NCBI GenBank assembly: GCA_023439125.1
Contig: JAEXOU010000008.1
Location: 62,001 to 126,000 of the forward strand
Source: Bacillota bacterium
Lineage (GTDB): Bacteria; Bacillota; Clostridia; Lachnospirales; Lachnospiraceae
Reading direction: 5' to 3'
DNA: 64,000 nucleotides
Below are positions 8,921-16,700 of this stretch, in pieces. The stretch's first letter is position 1; each line of letters begins with the position of its first letter. Under the pieces are notes generated by a model. That model made no database searches and was not told the origin of the DNA. It saw nothing but the letters and a program-made list of their open reading frames with translations. The position numbers and the translations under genes were made by a program.

Positions 8921-10219
8921 CTATCCAATCGCTATATTTCCTTCAGGATAATTAACTCTTTCACCTCTTGAGAAGTACCAAAGTGATGCTACCGTAAGTG
9001 GTCCTAAGCGTCCTATATACATCACTAATATGGAAAGTACTTTGCTACCATTACTAAGATCAGGTGTGATTCCTGTAGATAAACCAACGGTACCAAAGGC
9101 ACTTGTTATTTCAAACAAACAATCAATCAAAGAGAGATCTTTTTCAAACAAAGTCATTATAAAAGTACCACCAAATACAATTGCAATTGCTAATAATGTA
9201 ATAACTGCAGCTTTACGGAAATAATCCTTTGGTATTGCATAATGAAATGCTTTTTCTGATTTATTCGTTGCAGATGCCTTAATCCCTTGAATTAATACAT
9301 AAAATGTGCTGGTTTTGATACCTCCTCCAGTAGATCCTGGCGAAGCACCGATAAACATTAATAATATAACAGTAAGTAAACCTGATGTCGTAAACTTTCC
9401 TAATGGATATGTAGAAAAACCAGCAGTTCGTGCAGATACACTAGTAAAGAAAGCACCTAACCAACTAATGTTTTCTGTAAGCTTTATCATAACCGCTCCA
9501 GATACAATTAAGACACCACTTACTGACAATACAACCTTTGTATGCATGGAAAACTTAACCCATTTTAATCTCTTACTCCACATCTCACGAAGGACTAGAA
9601 AACCGATACCACCGGTAATAATTAATCCACAAGTTGTTAAATTCAAAAGTATATTGCTTTGATATGGAGCTAAGCCTTGAAAATTGCCTAATATATCAAA
9701 TCCTGAGTTGTTAAAAGCAGCAACAGAATGAAACATACTTAATCCTATCGCCTTTAAAGGTGGATAGTCTTGTATAAATACAGTAAAACTAAGAAATACA
9801 CCTACTGTTTCGATGATTAAAGTTGTTATAAATATATTCTTGACAAAAATAACAATTCCTTTTCCCGATTCAAGATTCATCGCCTCTCTAACTAGGTTAC
9901 GTCCCTTTAGATTAACTCTCTTACCAATCGCAAGAATAATACCTGTACCAATGGAGGTAACACCCAATCCACCAATTTGAATTAATAATGCTAGAATAAA
10001 TTGTCCCAGTGGTGTAAATGTATCCCCTGCATCCACCGCAATAAGTCCTGTAACACAAACAGCACTCGTTGAGGTATAAAGCGAATCAATGTAATGTAAG
10101 ACAACACCCTCACGTACACAACAAGGTAGCATTAATAAAATAGAGCCTGTTAGTATGACAAAGGCAAAACCTAATGCTATAATTCGTGCTGGAGATTGCG
10201 TCTTAAGAAATCTGATCAT
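8921..10219 (-). CDS. ktrB: Potassium uptake membrane subunit KtrB
   Basis: This 432-residue TrkH/KtrB-type channel moves K+ with the help of KtrA. It has four repeated M1-P-M2 units. The first pore loop reads TSTSAVCVTGL, and later loops such as AAFNNSGFD and TAGFST carry the family glycines. AGGAG lies about 13 bp before the ATG, rather far. A short overlapping frame (MNRYDQIS) begins at the nearer ATG at 10229 in another phase and might modulate initiation. ktrA follows directly. Confidence 0.9.
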   Translation of the reverse strand: MIRFLKTQSPARIIALGFAFVILTGSILLMLPCCVREGVVLHYIDSLYTSTSAVCVTGLIAVDAGDTFTPLGQFILALLIQIGGLGVTSIGTGIILAIGKRVNLKGRNLVREAMNLESGKGIVIFVKNIFITTLIIETVGVFLSFTVFIQDYPPLKAIGLSMFHSVAAFNNSGFDILGNFQGLAPYQSNILLNLTTCGLIITGGIGFLVLREMWSKRLKWVKFSMHTKVVLSVSGVLIVSGAVMIKLTENISWLGAFFTSVSARTAGFSTYPLGKFTTSGLLTVILLMFIGASPGSTGGGIKTSTFYVLIQGIKASATNKSEKAFHYAIPKDYFRKAAVITLLAIAIVFGGTFIMTLFEKDLSLIDCLFEITSAFGTVGLSTGITPDLSNGSKVLSILVMYIGRLGPLTVASLWYFSRGERVNYPEGNIAIG

Positions 10220-10350
10220 ATCTATTCATGTTCTCCTTTCAATCGATAGCCGACACCAATCAGTACCTTTACAGCGCTCTACGTTCTCACTATACTCCAG
10301 ATAAGTTTTTTCATCTCATCCCCCTTATATTCCATTAAATTACAGTGACA

Positions 10351-10379
10351 ATAATAGCACCTCTTAAGTAAATAATCAA
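10351..10379 (-). promoter_or_regulatory. Predicted promoter of ktrBA
   Basis: On the minus strand TTGATT (10374-10379) and TATTAT (10351-10356) are 17 bp apart, giving a leader of about 125 nt before ktrB. The leader does not match the c-di-AMP (ydaO) riboswitch core that I looked for. Confidence 0.55.
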
Positions 10380-10398
10380 CAGAGATTTAAAATCGGTT

Positions 10399-11667
10399 TT
10401 ATAAACCAAGCTTCTCAAGTGGAAATGGTGGTCTTGATAATGGTTTAACAGCAATCGACATTAATAGCATTGGACTATCATCAGCTGCAATTCGATTCGA
10501 ACTTAACGTTCCACAACTTTTACACCGATGAATGATTGCCCATTCACCATCATTACGAACCCATACACCAATTGGATTCATAATTCCTTGACAAAGAGAA
10601 GCTCTGTCTCCAGGTTCATTATCAACATGAACACTACATAAACAATGTGGGCAATGATTTCTATGTTGTGTACCCGCACCCTCTGGAACAATCAACTGAC
10701 CACATGACTTACACACAAAACTTTCATTACATGGGTTATGTCGATAATCAACTTCATGTTTATTCTCTGTAATTGTTCCTCTCATCTTTTGGTATGCAAG
10801 GAAACGTTCTCTACTAATATCCTTGTTTTGTAACGCTTGTAATACACTACAATGTTCCTCATGAGTATGTGAGCAATTTCTAAATTCACATCCCTTTTCA
10901 TGTTCAGTTATTTCACTAAATACATATTCTAACTCGCTTCTAGTAACTTTTTGTAATGCAAAATCACGAAATCCTGGAGTATCGATCAATTTCATATTAT
11001 CACAACAGATTAATTCCACTGCATTTGTACTTGGTAGCTTGGACTCACTACCGTTTATTTTATTGCTAATAAGTCGAATTAATGTACTCTTTCCACAACC
11101 TCGATCACCTACGAATACTGTCCTTTTTTCTGAAACATACTGAAGTAACGTTTGATTTACTGCATTATATGAACCGATAAATACATGGTCCGTAATATTT
11201 CGATATCTCTCTATCTTATCGCGAATTAAATACTGTACCTGTTCACTAACCATATCCCACTTACTAATGTACAGTGAAACACCTACCTGTGCACGTTGTG
11301 CAGCAATCACTGCTTCTTCAATGTAACCTGTCTGATTCAGCAAATAATCTGTCGTAACAATTACTATCATTTGATCAACATTAGCAGCAACCAAGATATC
11401 TTCTCCTAAAACCTTTCGATTGCCTCGATAAATAGAATTTTCTCGATTAAGTATCCTTACTAATTTATACTGACCTGATTGGGATATGTTAACTTCAACC
11501 CACTCACCTACTCCAATTGAATTTTTAGAGATCATGTAAGTTGTAGGAATGATACAACTAATTTTTTTATCTTCAAGTAAGATCTCCATCTGTTTATTAT
11601 ATAGTCTAGTCACGATTCCTTGTTTTGTTATAATATCAAGCTCTTGCTTATCTTTCTTTTTACTCAT
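10399..11667 (-). CDS. rsgA: RsgA-like ribosome-assembly GTPase fused to an RNHCP zinc domain
   Basis: RsgA is a circularly permuted GTPase that helps mature the 30S subunit. Residues 1-90 form the OB fold. The permuted GTPase has a G4-like SKWD (135-138, usually NKxD), a P-loop GDRGCGKS (187-194, usually GxSGVGKS) and G3 DTPGF (229-233). The zinc knuckle uses C260, C265, H267 and C273. After residue 310 comes an extra module with several CxxC pairs and the RNHCP motif (336-340), typical of the small RNHCP family. Normal RsgA is about 290 residues, so this 422-residue form is a fusion. The altered nucleotide motifs suggest a divergent paralogue. GGAGG precedes the ATG. Confidence 0.88.
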   Translation of the reverse strand: MSKKKDKQELDIITKQGIVTRLYNKQMEILLEDKKISCIIPTTYMISKNSIGVGEWVEVNISQSGQYKLVRILNRENSIYRGNRKVLGEDILVAANVDQMIVIVTTDYLLNQTGYIEEAVIAAQRAQVGVSLYISKWDMVSEQVQYLIRDKIERYRNITDHVFIGSYNAVNQTLLQYVSEKRTVFVGDRGCGKSTLIRLISNKINGSESKLPSTNAVELICCDNMKLIDTPGFRDFALQKVTRSELEYVFSEITEHEKGCEFRNCSHTHEEHCSVLQALQNKDISRERFLAYQKMRGTITENKHEVDYRHNPCNESFVCKSCGQLIVPEGAGTQHRNHCPHCLCSVHVDNEPGDRASLCQGIMNPIGVWVRNDGEWAIIHRCKSCGTLSSNRIAADDSPMLLMSIAVKPLSRPPFPLEKLGL

Positions 11668-11782
11668 GCAGTTTCCTCCAATTATTTATTCTTTTATTTA
11701 CATTTAAACTTTTATTTCTCATCATCTCTTTCACTACTAAATCTCCTTCCACAAAACTAAATTTCCCATCTAAAACAATCAT
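11660..11782 (-). CDS. Possible 40-residue ORF overlapping the rsgA start
   Basis: An ATG at 11782 preceded by AAGAGG opens a 40-codon frame (MIVLDGKFSF... ending WRKLHE) whose stop lies inside the first codons of rsgA, overlapping by 8 nt. An internal GTG with AAGGAG also fits. Overlap of this kind usually means translational coupling. Composition is lysine- and asparagine-rich with no recognisable domain. It could be a leader peptide or chance. Confidence 0.35.
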   Translation of the reverse strand: MIVLDGKFSFVEGDLVVKEMMRNKSLNVNKRINNWRKLHE

Positions 11783-11945
11783 ATCAACTAACCTCTTTAA
11801 TCACTTCAATCTAATTTCTTTACATTCTGTGTATCCTAAATTAATAAATAGCAGAATAAAATTGCAGAAAAAATGTGTGTTTCGCATACTCTTCGAGCAA
11901 CACTTTACAATCACAGCTTTTGTTTCGCATAAATTACATAAAAAA

Positions 11946-11986
11946 ACCGCAGAAAGTAGCCTTCAAATATCACTACTCTCTGCGGT
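11946..11986. terminator. Terminator-like hairpin
   Basis: Arms of 14 bp (ACCGCAGAAAGTAG at 11946 and CTACTCTCTGCGGT at 11973-11986) pair with one mismatch. An A-tract precedes it on the plus strand, giving a T-tract on the minus strand, so it would stop leftward transcripts before rsgA. Confidence 0.6.
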
Positions 11987-12196
11987 AAATAAGTATGCAA
12001 AAAAGCACACCTATCCGATGTGCCATAAAGTTTATAGTATTCACGAAAGGTTACTTCAAACGGCATAACAAGAAAAGCTCTTCTTGGAGCTATCTCATAC
12101 AATTATATCTTGTTCTGCCTTTATTCAATTTATGATACAGTTATCGCAATGGAGACTGTCATAAATTCCCTCTCTTAATTAATTATTATTATTATA

Positions 12197-12239
12197 TGTT
12201 AGCTGTTAGCTGTTAGCTGTTAGCTGTTAGCTGTTAGCT
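12197..12239. repeat. Six-copy heptamer tandem repeat
   Basis: TGTTAGC is repeated six times without interruption (12197-12238), directly after an ATT-rich run. Perfect short tandem repeats slip during replication, so copy number probably varies between strains. No gene start is close enough for clear phase variation. Confidence 0.9.
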
Positions 12240-12357
12240 ATATTACTACATTCAGTAATTATTGTCAATATTTTTTTTGAATAAGTGTTTTTCAATCGAA
12301 TCCTCGTCGAATGCTCAATCGAATACTCCACCTATGGTAAGTTGAAAACACTCGCAT

Positions 12358-12620
12358 GGTGTCAAAAGTACTTTTCTATAAATTTCATTCGTCATTTTGC
12401 ACATAGATAAACTTGCTAAAAATGGGATGACAAACATAATTTAGGAGCATACTGTTATGAAGGCGTCGGTACTTAGGGCCTGCATTATAGGCCCTTACGT
12501 ACCATTACGACTTCATTCAAGTGAAAGCGTGTTGCGTATAAATTATGTTTGTCATCCCATACTTATAACATTTCTTTGTCAAAATGACGTCCAACTTCTT
12601 TCTTAAGGACTTTTGACACC
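12358..12620. repeat. 263-bp nested palindrome, MITE-like element
   Basis: Outer arms GGTGTCAAAAGTACTT (12358-12373) and AAGGACTTTTGACACC (12605-12620) are inverted copies. Inside them are GTCATTTTG/CAAAATGAC, then a 20-bp pair (12426-12446 with 12539-12558) around GGGATGACAAACATAATTTA, and a central hairpin with GGGCCT/AGGCCC. The whole unit could fold into one long cruciform. It has no ORF. This layout fits a non-autonomous mobile repeat, though no transposase relative is in the window. Confidence 0.7.
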
Positions 12621-12636
12621 TATACGAAAGCATATC

Positions 12637-12792
12637 TTAAGCTTGTGTAAACTGGTCCTTACCAGCTCCGCAATATGGACATACAAAATCCTCAGGAATA
12701 TCTTCCCACTTTGTTCCTGGTTCAATTCCACCTTCTGGGTAGCCCTCTTCCTCATCATATTCCCATCCGCAAATATCACATACATACTTCAT
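12637..12792 (-). CDS. Rubredoxin
   Basis: A 51-residue rubredoxin carries a single Fe(SCys)4 centre that moves electrons in the cytoplasm. The two iron-binding knuckles are VCDICGWEY (Cys 5 and 8) and VCPYCGAGK near residues 38-41, with the usual PGTKWEDIPEDF loop. A longer frame runs upstream, but the ATG at 12792 has AAGGAG eight bases before it and gives the standard length. Its neighbour upstream is the flavin reductase-rubredoxin fusion, so both probably serve oxygen or nitric oxide detoxification. Confidence 0.95.
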   Translation of the reverse strand: MKYVCDICGWEYDEEEGYPEGGIEPGTKWEDIPEDFVCPYCGAGKDQFTQA

Positions 12793-12893
12793 AATAGGAT
12801 CTCCTTTCTTCTTTATCATTTCTTTTGTCCTGTTTTGATTCCATTTATGTACATCAAGTAGGTCCAAGTTTAGAATACTACAATCTCTGATTT

Positions 12894-13493
12894 CTACAAA
12901 GGTCGAAAATCAGATGCCGGATGTTTACACACTGGGCATATAAAGTCTGCTGGAAGCTCATCACCTTCATAGATATAACCGCACACCGTACAGATAAAAC
13001 CTTTCTTTACCGTAGGTTTTGCCACTTCCTTTATGTTACTCTGATAATAATTATATGTTACAGAAGTATCACCTGAGAGAATCTCTCCATCTATAACATC
13101 TGCAAGGAATAGACTATGTGTCCCCAGATCAATAACATTTACTACTTTTGCACTGATATATGCATTGGTTTCTTCCTCTAAATAGATAAGACCGTTTTCT
13201 GATCTACGAAATGTAATATTTTCAGCTTTATCAACCGTTGCACCGCTCTGATAGCCCCAATGCTTATATGTACTAAACTTCGATTTCTCACTCAAAATCG
13301 ATACGTTAAACTCTCTTGTCTTAACCATGATATCATGAGTATAATTACTTTTATTGACTGCTACAACAATGCGGTTCGGTGAGGTTGTTACCTGACTAAC
13401 CGTATTCACAATACATCCATTGTCCTTCTCACCATCTTTTACGGTCAATACAAATAAACCATACGTAAGATTATACATTACCTTATCATTCAT
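12894..13493 (-). CDS. hrb: High-molecular-weight rubredoxin (flavin reductase-rubredoxin fusion)
   Basis: Residues 1-150 form an FMN-binding flavin reductase domain and residues 163-199 a rubredoxin domain with CTVC and CPVC knuckles. In Moorella the same fusion, Hrb, passes NADH electrons to flavodiiron protein to reduce oxygen or NO. No flavodiiron gene is adjacent here. Length (199) and domain order match the family. GGAGG precedes the ATG. The downstream rubredoxin is 101 bp away on the same strand. The promoter carries a perfect dyad over its -10 box. Confidence 0.88.
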   Translation of the reverse strand: MNDKVMYNLTYGLFVLTVKDGEKDNGCIVNTVSQVTTSPNRIVVAVNKSNYTHDIMVKTREFNVSILSEKSKFSTYKHWGYQSGATVDKAENITFRRSENGLIYLEEETNAYISAKVVNVIDLGTHSLFLADVIDGEILSGDTSVTYNYYQSNIKEVAKPTVKKGFICTVCGYIYEGDELPADFICPVCKHPASDFRPL

Positions 13494-13579
13494 TCTGCAC
13501 CTCCAACATCGATATAGTTCTTAGTTATATTCAGTTCTTTCAGTTCTTTATGTTCTTTATGTATATCCTTTTGAAATCA

Positions 13580-13616
13580 ATACGATAATTATATCGTATC
13601 TTTTAACAATTGTAAA
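13580..13616 (-). promoter_or_regulatory. Promoter of hrb with a perfect dyad over the -10 box
   Basis: On the minus strand TTTACA (13611-13616) and TATAAT (13588-13593) have a 17-bp spacer. The -10 lies inside a dyad of two 8-bp arms (ATACGATA / TATCGTAT, 13580-13599). A protein bound there would block RNA polymerase. The dyad does not match the PerR, Fur or Rex consensus sequences I know. Confidence 0.6.
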
Positions 13617-13653
13617 TAAGACTATTTTACCTATCGCATAAATCTGCCACAAA

Positions 13654-13733
13654 ACAAAATGCACTCGCCTCACTGTAGTGAGCCTAAGATTAGATTTGTC
13701 TAACCTTAGGGTTCAGTGAGATGAGTGCGTTTT
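13654..13733. terminator. Strong hairpin terminator of the surface-protein gene
   Basis: Arms near GCACTCGCCTCACTG (13661) and CAGTGAGATGAGTGC (13714) enclose a second stem CCTAAGATTAGA/TCTAACCTTAGG. The minus-strand side ends in a T-rich tract. It lies just past the stop at 13790. Confidence 0.8.
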
Positions 13734-13789
13734 CCAATTCTATGTATACTATGTTGATACTAGTAATTTAAATTACTGCTCCAAGGGAA

Positions 13790-16700
13790 TCAAGGAATGA
13801 TCAACTCCCATTGCGCGATGTATGTAGTATCTGCTGCAGGCATTGTAGCATCCACTGGCCGATCCCATCCGATGAAGTTATAACCATCTCTAGTTACTGT
13901 CGGTTCGGTTATTGGCATACCATATTTATGAACTTCCACAATGTCGTACTCTCCATTCTCTAGTATAAAGGTCAACGTATAGCTTTTACGATCATAATAT
14001 AACTTAAGAACAAGACTTCCATCTTCAACCACGGTTCCAGAGGATACGGTATCATTCCCTGAATTATTGTAGGTAAATCCGGTATATTCCTTTGCTTTCG
14101 CATATACAACCGTGTCTAAGTAACCTTTACAATTCTCAGTTTCCATAAGCATATACTCATAACCATAGCCTACTTGATGATAATGCTCAACTTTGTAATC
14201 ATACTCTAGCATTGCACCCCACCTTGCATATAGCGTAATATTAGTGGCTGGCATCGTTATATGAGTATAAGGCATCGTCAAGTCTTCATCACAGTACCAT
14301 CCAATGAATATAGATCCCTCCTTGGTTGGTGGTACAGGTTCAACTACGACAGTACCATATGCCTGAGTAACGTTGCTAATACTGCTACCTCCATTGGTAT
14401 TATAACGAATGGTATAATTACTTGGTGTCCATATTGCCGTATAAGTGGTAGTGGCAGCGGGCATTGTATCACTTACCGTTTTGTCCCAACCTTGAAACGT
14501 ATACCCATCTTGAACTATCGACGGTGCAGAAATTGTTGCACCATATTTTTCTAATCTCTTTATATCCGGTTTCCCATTATATTGATTAAAAATTAGCCAA
14601 TAGCTGTTACGACGATAATAAAGCCTTAACACCAGACTCCCATCGGCTTTAATTACTTCACGAAATACAGAACCCTTTATCGTGTTGTCATAGGTAAAGC
14701 CAGTAAAGTCTTTTGCTACCGCCGCCACTAAGGAATCTGTTGTGCCTACCATAGTATCCACTGCATATCTTGTGTAATCATCATTTAATAAATTCTGCTG
14801 ATAGTGTTCCACTCGATACAGAGTATCTGAATTCGGTGTCCACTTTGCATAAAGGATGAGATTGTTCGCTGGCATTGTCGTAAAGGAATACTTTTTAGTT
14901 AACTTCTCATCGCTATACCAATCTTCAAAGGTATAACCAGTTTTCACTGGGATGTCAGGTGCATAAATCTCCTCTTTATATTTCTTCGTAACACTTAAAA
15001 TCTGGCTTCCTCCATTCGTCTCATAGGAAATCGAATAACCATTTTCATTAATATCATCCCAATCTAAATAATAGGTTCTAGAGATTGGAACACAAGAGAA
15101 TGCTAATGGTGCCCCTTTATATGTTATCGTCATGTCACAATTCAACTCATGTATTCCAGTAGGAACATCTACTCTTACTCTATTTCCAGACATCGTGAAA
15201 TTCGGATTGGAAAATGTAATATCAAAATCACTAATATCGTAAGACTTTGTGGATATATCACCTTCTCGCAAGTCCAAATGGACCATATTGAACATACTGT
15301 CTGGTAAGGTGTAATACTTAGATACCTTCATCTTTATGTTCCTTTTTGTCTTGTCATAAGCAAAGTCGTAAGCATTATACCGTTTTCCAGCACTAAGTAA
15401 AGGCCATTCATTTTTATATAACGTCGGATTATACTGATATTTACCATTTAATACTTGAGCCTTAAATGATATATCAAGATAGATACCACACTCCAGATAC
15501 ATAACACCCGACATCTTAGAATCCTTCGCTTTATTTGCTGCTTCTAGTTGATAGAAAAAGTACCCATATAGCTTTGTATAGATACCAACTTCTGCAATAA
15601 GACCAATACTATTCGAATTCACAGAAAATAGACCAACGGCAAATTCAATTCGGATTCCTGCTCGAAGTCCCAGTACTCCCACAGAATAAAACTGGAAGTT
15701 ATACTTCTTCGTCATCAAAGAAGTCCTGTCGCTTTCTGCTTCCTTCGAACCAATCTTCGCCCAAAAGCTATACCTAATTCCGTCTTGATATTCGAAATTA
15801 CATCCAACTGCAGCATTCACGTTAGCACTAACAACAAAATCAATGGTGGTACGAATATGTATGACGCCTAATAACAATCGCATGTCTGATTTAATGATGT
15901 TCTTCTCATAGATATCTAGCCAGTCACTGTCATGATCCATCATCTCATCGTAGATTTCAAAAAGTTCTTGTACTCCAGTAGAAATCTGTTCTTCTTTATC
16001 GGAAGATAGTAACTTCTGTATTTCCTCAGAGATATCTGTCGTTCCTGTTTCTTTCGATGATATTACAGACTTAAATCTTACTCCTGTATAATTATACACA
16101 TCAATGTTCGCATTCATTTTATAATCTGCAATATATGGGAATATCCATTTTTTCTTCCATACTGCTTTACCAGAGGCATTTACACTTAACTTAACCTCTT
16201 CTACGAAGGTTGCAGTAAAAGAGATAAGAATTTGTTTATCCTCTCCTATCTCCACTGGCACATCAAAGCTAATAGCTACCTCACAACGAATGCCACTTCC
16301 TGAAAGTTTTTGAAGTGATTTACTGATTTTCGGGGTTACTTTAAGATTCTCTATCTTCACCTTAGAAGACTTCGACATGATATAGATTGCATCCACATCT
16401 TGCTCGTAACTATCTGGGAGCTGAATCGACATCGTCTCAAGAATTAAGTCATCTCCGGCAATCGTCTTAAATCCATCCGTTTTCATTGCCAAAGCAGTTA
16501 GATAGATCGAAGCGTCCTCAGCAAAGCCACTCCTCATTACCTGCTCTTCAATATCCTTCTCTATAGCAGCAACATCAATCCCATCAAGTAGCATATCACT
16601 GTCAACATCATTAATGGAATAGTAATCCAAAACCTCCTGCATCTGCTCTTCGTTAACTGACTGATAAGAGATAGCTAAAACTCCATTATCCTCCACTACG

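Larger units (their letters stand above)
11783..12636. other. Gene-poor intergenic region with repeats
   Basis: About 850 bp hold no convincing gene. Frames of 60-80 codons on both strands overlap a hairpin and lack ribosome sites. Contents are a terminator-like hairpin (11946-11986), a heptamer tandem repeat (12197-12239), an AT-rich stretch, and the nested palindrome at 12358-12620. Transcripts from the rubredoxin genes would run into this region. Confidence 0.6.

Noticed and set aside
10220..10398. c-di-AMP (ydaO) riboswitch in the ktrB leader
   Set aside because: KtrAB operons often carry one, but the leader is only about 125 nt and I could not find the conserved core sequences.
11829..12102. 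Overlapping 60-80 codon frames on both strands
   Set aside because: They cover a hairpin, lack ribosome sites and have no protein-like pattern.
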